From assembly GCA_035528375.1 (NCBI GenBank), contig DATKYS010000119.1, forward strand, positions 1-7,898: a stretch of 7,898 nucleotides of DNA. Direction: 5' to 3'. Below the pieces are notes generated by a model that searched no databases, was not told the DNA's origin, and saw nothing but the letters and a program-made list of their open reading frames with translations. Below are positions 1 to 6,547 of the stretch, piece after piece. The DNA comes from a bacterium. Its GTDB lineage: Bacteria; RBG-13-66-14. The translations under genes and the position numbers were made by a program. How positions within the stretch are numbered: position 1 is the stretch's first letter; each line of letters begins with the position of its first letter.

Positions 1-14
1 TTTTACGACACCCT

Positions 15-70
15 CGTAGGGGCCGACCTTTAGGTCGGCCCGCGGGCGGGTCAGGAGCCCCGCCCCTACG
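15..70. repeat. Composite palindromic repeat, copy R1 (two hairpins between inverted ends)
   Basis: The ends are CGTAGGGGC (15-23) and GCCCCTACG (62-70), inverted relative to each other. Inside are two hairpins. The first pairs 20-29 with 32-41 around a TT loop. The second pairs GGGCGGG (44-50) with CCCGCCC (59-65) around an imperfect 8-nt loop. The same ends and hairpin modules recur at 2422, 6256, 6328, 7783 and 7871, so this is a dispersed family and not a one-off structure. No coding capacity is seen. Function is unknown; a REP/MITE-like element is the best description. Confidence 0.8.
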
Positions 71-98
71 TCCTCGCAGCCGGGTGTGACGACGTTCG

Positions 99-127
99 AA
101 AAAAGGCGGGGTACCCAAACCTCCGCC
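99..127 (-). terminator. Probable intrinsic terminator downstream of asnS
   Basis: Read on the minus strand, GGCGG (127-123) pairs with CCGCC (109-105), and the stem is followed at once by six T residues (104-99). It lies about 84 nt past the asnS stop, in the right orientation to end that transcript. The stem is short and the 13-nt loop contains an inner GGTACC palindrome, so strength is uncertain. Confidence 0.5.
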
Positions 128-139
128 CTGCGTCGCCCC

Positions 140-181
140 CCTCCCCGACCCTCCCCTCAAAGGGGGGAGGGGGTAGGGCAG
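140..181. repeat. CCCTCCCC/GGGGAGGG inverted repeat
   Basis: A pyrimidine-rich arm (CCCTCCCC, 149-156) faces a purine-rich arm (GGGGAGGG, 164-171) across a short A-containing loop, and further C and G tracts flank both arms. A related hairpin occurs at 7740-7766. It is a different family from the CGTAGGGGC repeats but shares their intergenic location. Confidence 0.6.
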
Positions 182-210
182 CCCCCGCCCTGCGAATATA
201 ACGACCGACC

Positions 211-1569
211 CTACGGCTCCAGGCGCTTTATCGTCCGGGGGAAGGGGATGACCTCGCGGATGTGGTGCACGCCGCCGAGCCACTGAACGAAACGCTCCAG
301 CCCCAGGCCGAAGCCGCCGTGCGGCACCGCCCCGTACCGCCGCACGTCCAGATACCAGCCGAAGGCCGCGCGGTCCAGGCCGTGCTCCGCGATTCTTCTC
401 TCCAAAAGCTCCGGGTCGTGGGCGCGGATGCTGCCGCCGATGAGCTCCCCGAAGCCGCCCGAGGCGATGAGGTCGTCGCACTGGACGTATTTGTCGTCCT
501 CGGGGTCGGGCTCCATGTAAAACGCCTTGGCCTTGGCGGGCCAGCGCTCGATGAAGACGGGCACGTCGTAGAGGCCGCCCAGGGCCGTCTCGTGGGGCGC
601 CCCGAAGTCGTCCCCCCACTCCAGCGGCTCCCCGGCCTCGGACAATTTCTCCAGCGCCGCGTCGTAGGTCAGCCGCGCGAACGGCTCGTCCCGCGCCGCC
701 TCGAGACGAGCGATGACCTGCTCCGCCGTCTCCTCCCGTTCCACGTGGTCCAGTTGCCGGGGGTCGTGGATTTTCTCGATCAAATCGGCGCTCTCCTCCA
801 ACACCCGCCGCGTCACGTGCCGGACCATCCGCTCCTGCAGGGCGATGTTCTGTTCGTGGGTCAGAAACGCCGCCTCGGGCTCCAGCATCCAGAACTCGGT
901 GAGGTGCTTGCGTCCGAAGGACCTCTCGGCGCGGAAGGTGGGGCCGAAGCAGTACACCCGCCCCAGCGACTGGCAGGTCGCCTCCGAGTAGAGCTGCCCC
1001 GACTGCGACATGTACGCCGGTCGGTCGAAGTACTCCAGTTTGAACAGGGTGCTGGTCCCCTCGCAGGCGTTGGCGGTGAGAATCGGCGAGTCCGCGCAGA
1101 CGAAGCCCTCGGCGTCGAGAAACAAGCGCAGGTGGAGTATCGCCCGGTCGCGCAGGCGCAGGATGGCCCACTGGCGCTCGGTGCGCAGCCAGAGGTGGCG
1201 GTGCTCGAGGAGGTAGTCCACGCCGTGGGCCTCCTCGCCGCGGCCCTTGGGCTGGATGGGGTAGTCGGGCGTGCTCGGGCCGATGACCGCGAAGCCGGTG
1301 ACGGTGAGCTCGTAGCCGCCGGGGGCCCTTTTATCCTCCCGGACCGTCCCGGTGACGGCGCAGGAGGACTCCAGGTCGGCACCCGTCGCCGCCGTGTAAT
1401 CCTCCTGCGGCAGGTCGTCCGCCGAGGCGACCGCCTGGATGCGCCCCGAGCCGTCGCGCAGCAGCAGGAATAAAAGCTTCTTCCCGCTCTCGCGTTTTCC
1501 ACAGACCCAGCCGCGCAGGGTCACGGCCTCGCCCACGTGCCCGGAAATTTCGGAAATTCTCACGTTCAT
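211..1569 (-). CDS. asnS: Asparaginyl-tRNA synthetase (class II, archaeal/eukaryotic-like C-terminus)
   Basis: This enzyme charges tRNA-Asn with asparagine using ATP in the cytoplasm. Numbered from an upstream ATG at 1578, the protein has an N-terminal OB-fold anticodon-binding domain (about 1-115), motif 1 (about 145-170), motif 2 with the FRAERS core (215-220) and motif 3, GGFGLGLERF (421-430). The ending REVIPFPRT favours AsnRS over AspRS. The YGAVPHGGFGLGLERF stretch resembles archaeal and eukaryotic AsnRS. Length is normal (452-455 aa). Start choice: a GAGGG ribosome binding site directly abuts the ATG at 1578 with no spacing, but sits 9 nt before the in-frame ATG at 1569, so 1569 is preferred. 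The phosphatase-like gene ends 61 nt upstream, so the two are probably co-transcribed. The TAG stop lies in a CCGTAGGG sequence that resembles a repeat end. Confidence 0.93.
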   Translation of the reverse strand: MNVRISEISGHVGEAVTLRGWVCGKRESGKKLLFLLLRDGSGRIQAVASADDLPQEDYTAATGADLESSCAVTGTVREDKRAPGGYELTVTGFAVIGPSTPDYPIQPKGRGEEAHGVDYLLEHRHLWLRTERQWAILRLRDRAILHLRLFLDAEGFVCADSPILTANACEGTSTLFKLEYFDRPAYMSQSGQLYSEATCQSLGRVYCFGPTFRAERSFGRKHLTEFWMLEPEAAFLTHEQNIALQERMVRHVTRRVLEESADLIEKIHDPRQLDHVEREETAEQVIARLEAARDEPFARLTYDAALEKLSEAGEPLEWGDDFGAPHETALGGLYDVPVFIERWPAKAKAFYMEPDPEDDKYVQCDDLIASGGFGELIGGSIRAHDPELLERRIAEHGLDRAAFGWYLDVRRYGAVPHGGFGLGLERFVQWLGGVHHIREVIPFPRTIKRLEP

Positions 1570-1630
1570 GGGGCTCATCCCTCGCGTTGAAAAAAACCGG
1601 GCCGGATTCTACAGGCGCCGCGGGCCGGGG

Positions 1631-2149
1631 TCAACCGGGTATCTCCCGAATCATCTCGGCCAGGGCGCTGCGGCTGGACGATTCCAGCGGCAGGTCCAGC
1701 AGCCGCTCGACCCGCCGGGCCAGGCTGTCCCGAACCTGCTGGAAGGCCTTGAGCCTGCGGCCGTGCTCGTAGGGGACCCGCGCCGGGTCCTCGTAGTACC
1801 ACGGCACCGTCGGCGAGCCGGCCCAGTCCGGGCTCCGGCTCCAGGTCTCCCGGCAGAGGACGATGACCACGTCGAAGCCGATGCCGGCCACGGCGGTGGT
1901 GGGCTTGGGCGTGTGGGCGGCCATGGAGATGCCCAGCTCGCCCATCACGGCGTGGGTGAGGGGGTCGAGGCCGGAGGCGGGGTCCAGGCCGGCGGAGTTG
2001 GCGCCCACGGACCCCGCGCTCATCTCGCGCAACAGCGCCGCCGCCATCGGCCCCCGCGCCGCGTCGCGGCAGGAGAGGAAGAGAATCCGCCGCGTGCACC
2101 GATCGCCCTGCCGGGAATCGTCGAACCTGGGCCAGTGGACGCCTTTCAC
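1631..2149 (-). CDS. Low-molecular-weight protein-tyrosine phosphatase / arsenate reductase (ArsC)-like protein with altered P-loop
   Basis: Family members use a Cys-x5-Arg P-loop near the N-terminus to remove phosphate from phosphotyrosine or to reduce arsenate, and an Asp-Pro loop supplies the general acid. Here the N-terminal strand RRILFLS is followed by CRDAARGPMAAALL, which aligns with the family's P-loop and helix. The Asp-Pro appears in WYYEDPARV (about residue 121), followed by the usual charged helix LKAFQQVRDSLARRVERLL. The layout and the length (172 aa) fit the family. Oddities: the Cys-to-Arg spacing is four residues instead of five, and the Ser/Thr normally after the Arg is Gly, so activity is uncertain. 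Start: the first in-frame GTG is at 2164, but a GAGAGGG-type binding site at 2159-2153 lies just before the GTG at 2149, which I prefer. The spacing is short, so this is moderate evidence. asnS lies 61 nt downstream on the same strand. Confidence 0.75.
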   Translation of the reverse strand: MKGVHWPRFDDSRQGDRCTRRILFLSCRDAARGPMAAALLREMSAGSVGANSAGLDPASGLDPLTHAVMGELGISMAAHTPKPTTAVAGIGFDVVIVLCRETWSRSPDWAGSPTVPWYYEDPARVPYEHGRRLKAFQQVRDSLARRVERLLDLPLESSSRSALAEMIREIPG

Positions 2150-2181
2150 GGTCCCTCTCTTCACAAAACGGCCTGGAATTG

Positions 2182-2215
2182 TTTATATTGTAGCTGGTTT
2201 TGACCCTTCGCGCAC
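2182..2215 (-). promoter_or_regulatory. Candidate promoter for the phosphatase-asnS unit
   Basis: This is the only AT-rich patch in the divergent gap. On the minus strand it reads TACAAT (2192-2187), a 5/6 match to the -10 consensus, placed about 38 nt before the preferred GTG start. No good -35 box is visible 16-18 nt upstream. The plus strand also reads TATATT (2184-2189), so the patch could serve either direction. Confidence 0.3.
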
Positions 2216-2272
2216 CATCCCCGCCGGGTCGGTGCGACCGACGGGAGCGCGGCGCGAAACCGAAAGGGCGAC

Positions 2273-2419
2273 ATGGCCGACTGGACCAACGAGCTCTTTT
2301 TCGGGGACAACCTGGACATCCTGCGGCGGCACATCGGCGACGAGTCGGTGGACCTGGTGTACCTCGGCCCGCCGTTCAACTCCAAAATCCTTTGTCGGGA
2401 AGTAGTCATGAGTGCGTGA
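2273..2419 (+). pseudogene. N-terminal remnant of an adenine/cytosine-N4 DNA methyltransferase (motif IV mutated)
   Basis: A 48-codon frame runs from ATG 2273 to TGA 2417-2419, with an AAAGGG binding site just upstream. Its product begins MADWTNELFFGDNLDILRRH and continues IGDESVDLVYLGPPFNSK. This matches the start of modification methylases that carry motif IV (DPPF/DPPY) near the N-terminus, as in beta-class or Type III Mod-like enzymes. Homology stops after the Asn-Ser-Lys, and about ten unrelated residues follow before the stop. A full enzyme would be several hundred residues, so this is a stub lacking the target-recognition and AdoMet-binding regions. The catalytic Asp of DPPF is Gly (GGC instead of GAC), so it could not methylate DNA. 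A palindromic repeat starts 2 nt after the stop. The intact start and binding site mean a short peptide may still be made. Confidence 0.75.
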
Positions 2420-2421
2420 AA

Positions 2422-2453
2422 CGTAGGGGCCGACCTGAAGGTCGGCCCCTACG
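2422..2453. repeat. Minimal palindromic repeat, copy R2
   Basis: This is a perfect inverted repeat: 15 nt (2422-2436) pair with 15 nt (2439-2453) around a 2-nt GA loop. The ends are CGTAGGGGC and GCCCCTACG and the core is a CGACCT/AGGTCG stem. It is the cleanest single-hairpin member of the family seen at 15, 6256, 6328 and 7783. It sits between the methyltransferase stub and murA. Confidence 0.9.
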
Positions 2454-2535
2454 GGGGCGTATGTGTGACCTCCTGCGCCACGCGGGGAAAATCGAAAAAT
2501 CGGGCGGGCGGCTCAAGCTGGAATAAGGGGGCTCT

Positions 2536-3813
2536 TTGGACAAGTACGTGATTCACGGCGGGAAGCGGCTGGAGGGCGAAATCGCCGTCTCCGGCTCCAA
2601 GAACGCCTCACTGCCCATGTACCCCGCGGCCATCCTGGCGAGCGAGGGGAAGCTCGTCCTCACCAACATCCCCCGGCTGGACGACGTCTTCACCATGCTC
2701 GAGGTCCTGGGGGTCCTCGGCGTGAAGTCGGAGTGGACCGGCGAGCACGCGTTGTCGCTGGACGCCGCGGGCGCGTTGTCGGCGCTGGCGCCCTACGAGC
2801 TGGTGCGGAAGATGCGGGCCAGCGTGAACGTGCTGGGTCCGCTCCTGGCACGGCTGGGCGAGGCGAGGGTCTCGCTGCCCGGGGGGTGCGCCATCGGCAC
2901 CCGGCCGGTGGACCTGCACCTCAAGGGGCTGGCGGCGCTGGGCGCGGAGCTCGCCATCGAAAACGGCTACATAGTCGGGAAGGCGAAACGGCTCGCCGGT
3001 TGCAGGATCAACCTCTCCGGCGCGCACGGCCCGTCGCGGGGCGCCACGGCCAACGTGCTCATGGCCGCGGTGCTGGCGCGGGGGACGACGGTCATCGAGG
3101 GCGCCGCCCGGGAGCCGGAGACCTCCGACCTCTGCCGCCTGCTGGCGGCGATGGGGGCGAAAATTTCCGGCGTCGGCACCCCGACCCTGGAAATCGAGGG
3201 CGTGGATTCGCTCCACGGCTGCGAGTTCGCCGTGATGGGCGACATCATCGAGGCGGGGACGTACATGGTCGCGGCGGGGATAACGCGCTCGCGCTTCACT
3301 CTCGCCGGCTGCCCGCTGGAATCCATGACTCCCGTCGCGGAAAAGCTGGCGGAGGCCGGAGTGGAGTGCGCCGGTGAGGGCGGCCGGGTGGTGGTTGACG
3401 GGCGCGGCGGCAAGCGGCCCATCGAAATCCGCACCGGCCCCTGGCCCGAGTTCCCCACCGACATGCAGGCCCAGATGATGGCCCTGGCCACCCTCGCGCC
3501 GGGCATCAGCGTCTTCACCGAGACCATCTACCCCGACCGCTTCATGCACGTGCCGGAGCTGGTGCGCCTGGGCGCGACCATCAGCCGGGAGGGCGCCACG
3601 GCGGTGGTCCACGGCATGACGGCCCTGGCCGGGGCGCACGTGATGGCGACGGACCTGCGGGCGTCGGCGGCGCTTGTCCTGGCCGGGCTGGCCGCGAAGG
3701 GCGAGACCCACGTCCACCGCGTCTACCACCTGGACCGGGGCTACGAGGGGATGGAGAAAAAGCTCGCCGCCCTGGGCGCCGACGTCGCCCGGGTGCCCGA
3801 CGAGGACGCCTGA
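2536..3813 (+). CDS. murA: UDP-N-acetylglucosamine 1-carboxyvinyltransferase (MurA)
   Basis: MurA transfers enolpyruvate from PEP to UDP-GlcNAc, the first committed step of peptidoglycan synthesis, in the cytoplasm. The 425-aa product is full length for the family. Diagnostic residues are present: SGSKNAS with the catalytic Lys22-Asn23, the active-site loop PGGCAIGTRPVD with Cys118 (the equivalent of Cys115 in E. coli, the fosfomycin target), PTDMQAQ with Asp309, and the closing DLRASAALVLAGL and DRGYE motifs. The usual ENRFMH reads PDRFMH here. The start is TTG at 2536: an in-frame TAA ends at 2526, AAGGGGG (2525-2531) is a good binding site, and MDKYVIHGG matches the conserved N-terminus. 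The MBOAT gene begins 19 nt after the stop, so the two are probably co-transcribed. Confidence 0.97.
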   Translation: MDKYVIHGGKRLEGEIAVSGSKNASLPMYPAAILASEGKLVLTNIPRLDDVFTMLEVLGVLGVKSEWTGEHALSLDAAGALSALAPYELVRKMRASVNVLGPLLARLGEARVSLPGGCAIGTRPVDLHLKGLAALGAELAIENGYIVGKAKRLAGCRINLSGAHGPSRGATANVLMAAVLARGTTVIEGAAREPETSDLCRLLAAMGAKISGVGTPTLEIEGVDSLHGCEFAVMGDIIEAGTYMVAAGITRSRFTLAGCPLESMTPVAEKLAEAGVECAGEGGRVVVDGRGGKRPIEIRTGPWPEFPTDMQAQMMALATLAPGISVFTETIYPDRFMHVPELVRLGATISREGATAVVHGMTALAGAHVMATDLRASAALVLAGLAAKGETHVHRVYHLDRGYEGMEKKLAALGADVARVPDEDA

Positions 3814-3832
3814 ACACCCGCGCGGGAGCCCC

Positions 3833-5269
3833 ATGCTCTTCAACTCCATCACCTTCGCCGTCTTCCTCCCGATCGTCTTCGCCCTCTACTGGTCGCTCAA
3901 CCGGGCCCCCCTGAAGCTGCAGAACCTCCTCGTCATCGTCGCCAGCTACGTCTTCTACGGCTGGTGGGACTGGCGTTTCCTGGCGCTCATCTTCGTCAGC
4001 TCCCTGACCGACTACCTGGTGGGCCGCGGCCTGGCCCGGACGGACGACCCCCGGGGGCGCAGGGCCCTGCTCGTGGTCAGCCTCGTCGTGAACTTCGCCC
4101 TCCTGGGCTTTTTCAAGTACTTCGATTTCTTCGCCGACTCCTTCGCCGCCCTTCTGACCGTCCTGGGCCTGCGGGTCAACCCGTCGTCGCTGGCCGTGAT
4201 TCTCCCCGTGGGAATCAGCTTCTACACCTTCCAGACGCTGTCTTACACCGTGGACGTCTACCGACGGAAGATCGAGCCGACGCGGGACCCCATCGCCTTC
4301 TTCGCCTTCGTGAGCTTCTTCCCGCAGCTCGTGGCCGGTCCCATCGAGCGGGCGCGCAACCTGCTGCCCCAGTTCACCCGACGAAGGGAGTTCGACCTCG
4401 GGCGGGCCAAAGACGGGATGCGGCAGATTCTCGGCGGGCTGTTCAAGAAAATCTGCATCGCCGACTTCGTCGCCCACACCGTGGACACCATCTTCACCAA
4501 CTACGCCCGCCAGGACGGGCTGGTCCTCTTCGTCGGGGTCTTTTTGTTCGCCGTCCAAATCTACTGCGACTTCGCCGGCTACTCGGACATCGCCATAGGC
4601 ACGGCGCGGCTCTTCGGCTTCGACCTGATGCGCAACTTCGCCTACCCCTACTTCTCCCGGGACATCGCCGAGTTCTGGCGGCGGTGGCACATCTCCCTCT
4701 CGAGCTGGTTCCGCGATTACGTGTACTACCCCCTGGGCGGGCCCTTCGGCTCCAAGGCCAGGCAGGTTTTCGGCATCGTCGTCACCTTCACCCTGAGCGG
4801 GCTGTGGCACGGGGCCGACTGGACCTTCGTCTTCTGGGGCTTTCTGAACGGCTGCTACTACATCCCGCTGCTCCTGAAAAAAAACCCGCCGCACCACAAG
4901 GGTGTGGTGGCCAAGGGGCACCGGCTCCCGACACCCAGGGAATTTTTTCAGATGCTGGGCACCTTCGGCCTGGTGCTACTGGGGTGGGTCTTCTTCCGCT
5001 CCGAGACGTTCGCCGACGCCCTGGCCTATCTGGGGCGGATGTTCAGCGCGCCGTACGTGTCCGGGGTGTGGCACGGGGCGCTCTTCCAGCCCGTGGCGGT
5101 GTCGGCGGCCTTCTTCATCGCCGAGTGGCTCCAGCGCCGCCGGGCGCACGTGATGGACCTCGGGCGGACGCCCCGGCCGCTGCGATGGGCGATCTATTAC
5201 GCCATCTTCCTGGTCGTGGCGCTCTTCGGCACCTTCGGGGGCCAGGAGTTCATCTACTTCCAGTTCTAA
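3833..5269 (+). CDS. MBOAT family O-acyltransferase (AlgI/DltB/PatA-like)
   Basis: This polytopic inner-membrane protein of 478 aa belongs to the membrane-bound O-acyltransferase family. Members such as AlgI, PatA and DltB pass acyl groups, often acetyl, across the membrane for O-acylation of an extracytoplasmic polymer. Hydrophobic helices are spread over the whole length, including about 8-20, 30-45, 78-95, 228-245, 312-322, 373-388, 418-432 and 452-468. The family signatures are present: PVGISFYTFQTLSYTVDVYR, an IYCDFAGYSDIAIG stretch, FWRRWHISLS with His286, and SGLWHGADWTFVFWG with the essential invariant His326. Binding site GGGAG (3824-3828) lies 4 nt before the ATG. It lies 19 nt after murA and 4 nt before the SGNH-like gene. 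The acyl group and acceptor cannot be told from the sequence. Confidence 0.93.
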   Translation: MLFNSITFAVFLPIVFALYWSLNRAPLKLQNLLVIVASYVFYGWWDWRFLALIFVSSLTDYLVGRGLARTDDPRGRRALLVVSLVVNFALLGFFKYFDFFADSFAALLTVLGLRVNPSSLAVILPVGISFYTFQTLSYTVDVYRRKIEPTRDPIAFFAFVSFFPQLVAGPIERARNLLPQFTRRREFDLGRAKDGMRQILGGLFKKICIADFVAHTVDTIFTNYARQDGLVLFVGVFLFAVQIYCDFAGYSDIAIGTARLFGFDLMRNFAYPYFSRDIAEFWRRWHISLSSWFRDYVYYPLGGPFGSKARQVFGIVVTFTLSGLWHGADWTFVFWGFLNGCYYIPLLLKKNPPHHKGVVAKGHRLPTPREFFQMLGTFGLVLLGWVFFRSETFADALAYLGRMFSAPYVSGVWHGALFQPVAVSAAFFIAEWLQRRRAHVMDLGRTPRPLRWAIYYAIFLVVALFGTFGGQEFIYFQF

Positions 5270-5273
5270 AAAC

Positions 5274-6260
5274 ATGCGGACCTTCGTAAAGCTGACGTTC
5301 ATCTTCCTGCTGCCGGTGGCGGTGCTCTTCGCGCTGCAGTACCTGGTGGACCCTTTCGATCGGTACCCGCTCCAGCTCCTGCCGCCCGTAGATCTGCCCT
5401 CGCGGGAGGAGAAGGTCCACGGCTACCTTCACTGCACCGACCGCGACTTCGACGCCATCATCCTGGGCTCGAGCCGGGTGATGCGCCTGGACGCGGAGTA
5501 CGTTGACAGCTACGGGTACCGGTGCTACAACTTCGGCGTGGCCAACTGCCGGGCGGAGGACCTATACGCCCTGTTGGCGATGATTCTCGATAAAAGCCCG
5601 CGGCCCCCGCGCCTGGTCATCCTCGGCATGGACCCCGAGCTCTTCCACCCGTACCGGGAGACGCGGGGTGAGCTCCTGATGCTTCCCGAGCTGGCCCGGT
5701 ACCTCCAGCCGTGGATGATCATCCCCCTCTCCGGAGACGGGCCGATACTGATGAAGTTGTCCGAATCGTTGCGGATGAGCTTCGTCTCGGTGTGGCGGTG
5801 GATCACCGGCCAGGGTCCGAACCGCCTGAACCGCATCCTCCCCGAGAACGGGAATTTCGCCTCCACCCCCCTCCCGCCGCGGAAGGCCGATGGGGTAAAC
5901 CTGGGGATCAACCTCCGCTACGAGGATGTCTTCAACACCTACGACCGGCTGAGCGAAACGCGCCGCGCCACCTTCGAGGCCTTTCTGGCGCTCGCCGCCG
6001 GGCACGGCGTCGAGGTCCGCGCCTTCATCACCTGCGTTTCCCCGCAGATGACCGATTACATCTCCCGGTACACCCCCTTCGAAGCGCGGATGGAGGACCT
6101 GAGGTCGTACCTCGACGGCCTGGATTACCCGGGCTTCACCTGGCGCGATTTTTCCAGGCCGGAGAACTTCGGGGGGTTGGAGTCGGATTTCCTCGACCCG
6201 ATGCACGTGGGGTCGGCGAACGCGGCCGAGATAGTGGACCGGTTGCTGGGGGAGCCGTAG
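5274..6260 (+). CDS. Membrane-anchored SGNH-hydrolase-like protein, probable partner of the MBOAT acyltransferase
   Basis: This is a 328-aa protein with a single N-terminal hydrophobic segment (about 5-24), which suggests a membrane anchor or uncleaved signal with the rest outside the cytoplasm. The core looks like a diverged SGNH/GDSL fold: IILGSSRVMRL places a candidate nucleophile Ser66 in block I, YNFGVANCRAEDLY (85-98) fits the Gly/Asn region, and DFLDPMHVG supplies an Asp308-x-x-His311 pair like block V. Such proteins (AlgX/AlgJ, PatB, DltD in related systems) receive the acyl group delivered by the MBOAT partner and place it on a polysaccharide. The gene starts 4 nt after the MBOAT stop and has no clear binding site of its own, so translational coupling is likely. 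The TAG stop is embedded in the CGTAG that begins repeat R3. Family placement is by motif and context only. Confidence 0.75.
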   Translation: MRTFVKLTFIFLLPVAVLFALQYLVDPFDRYPLQLLPPVDLPSREEKVHGYLHCTDRDFDAIILGSSRVMRLDAEYVDSYGYRCYNFGVANCRAEDLYALLAMILDKSPRPPRLVILGMDPELFHPYRETRGELLMLPELARYLQPWMIIPLSGDGPILMKLSESLRMSFVSVWRWITGQGPNRLNRILPENGNFASTPLPPRKADGVNLGINLRYEDVFNTYDRLSETRRATFEAFLALAAGHGVEVRAFITCVSPQMTDYISRYTPFEARMEDLRSYLDGLDYPGFTWRDFSRPENFGGLESDFLDPMHVGSANAAEIVDRLLGEP

Positions 6261-6311
6261 GCGCCGACCTTCAGGTCGGCCAGCGGGCGACCGTGGACGG
6301 TCGCCCCTACG
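6256..6311. repeat. Composite palindromic repeat, copy R3
   Basis: This has the same architecture as R1: CGTAGGCGC (a one-base variant of the left end) at 6256, a hairpin 6263-6270/6273-6280 with a TC loop, a second hairpin 6285-6294/6297-6306 with a GG loop, and GCCCCTACG at the right end. A 30-nt stretch (6283-6312) is identical to 7824-7853. The left end overlaps the last two codons of the SGNH-like gene and contains its stop. Confidence 0.85.
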
Positions 6312-6327
6312 GACGGTTTCGCAGTGG

Positions 6328-6360
6328 GACGTAGGGACGGGTGTCCACACCCGCCCGTTT
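6328..6360 (+). repeat. Palindromic repeat, copy R4, possible terminator of the murA unit
   Basis: Positions 6328-6360 match 7781-7813 with a single mismatch over 33 nt. The hairpin pairs CGGGTGT (6338-6344) with ACACCCG (6347-6353). The GGG/CCC pairs outside it are interrupted by an A at 6337 where the other copy has G. A GTTT run follows the stem, so it could work as a weak terminator for transcripts leaving the SGNH-like gene. Confidence 0.75.
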
Positions 6361-6400
6361 CATACGGCAGCCCTCTAACTGGTCTGCGCCGGTAATCCGC

Positions 6401-6449
6401 TAGCGTATATTTGAAAAAAGTGCCAATTACCGTTGACCTGTGTTAAAAT
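6401..6449 (+). promoter_or_regulatory. Candidate promoter region for the selenoprotein gene
   Basis: An AT-rich island sits in an otherwise GC-rich gap. It holds two -10-like hexamers, TATATT (6406-6411) and TAAAAT (6444-6449), each 5/6 to consensus. Neither has a convincing -35 box at the usual distance; TTGACC occurs at 6433-6438 but too close to the second hexamer. Transcription probably starts here, but the exact promoter is not resolved. Confidence 0.3.
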
Positions 6450-6481
6450 TCTTTCCGGTATCAACCCCTATGTCGAATCAG

Positions 6482-6511
6482 GGGTGGGGAGGATTTGTCT
6501 TTTCCCCGCCC
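6482..6511 (+). other. Leader hairpin upstream of the selenoprotein gene
   Basis: In the presumed 5' untranslated region, 6482-6490 can pair with 6503-6511 over 9 bp (one U-G pair) around a 12-nt loop. It ends 20 nt before the ribosome binding site. No T-run follows and no known riboswitch is recognised. Confidence 0.35.
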
Positions 6512-6547
6512 GCGAGGCAAATTTACCGACGAAAGGGAGGTTAGTTG

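Noticed and set aside
262-1473. A 403-codon plus-strand frame opposite asnS
   Set aside because: The opposite strand encodes a clear AsnRS with all class II motifs. The plus frame is a low-complexity Arg/Val/Gly-rich shadow typical of GC-rich coding DNA.
2200-2526. A 108-codon plus-strand frame across the methyltransferase stub and repeat R2
   Set aside because: It is out of phase with the recognisable methyltransferase residues and runs through the palindrome; only its last 21 codons are discussed, as a possible tail fragment.
3581-4921. A 446-codon minus-strand frame opposite murA and the MBOAT gene
   Set aside because: It spans two recognised genes and their junction and has Glu/Gly/Pro-rich shadow composition with no recognisable motif.
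3964-5289. A 441-codon plus-strand frame inside the MBOAT gene
   Set aside because: It is an out-of-frame Arg/Leu-rich translation of the MBOAT gene, whose own frame carries the family signatures.
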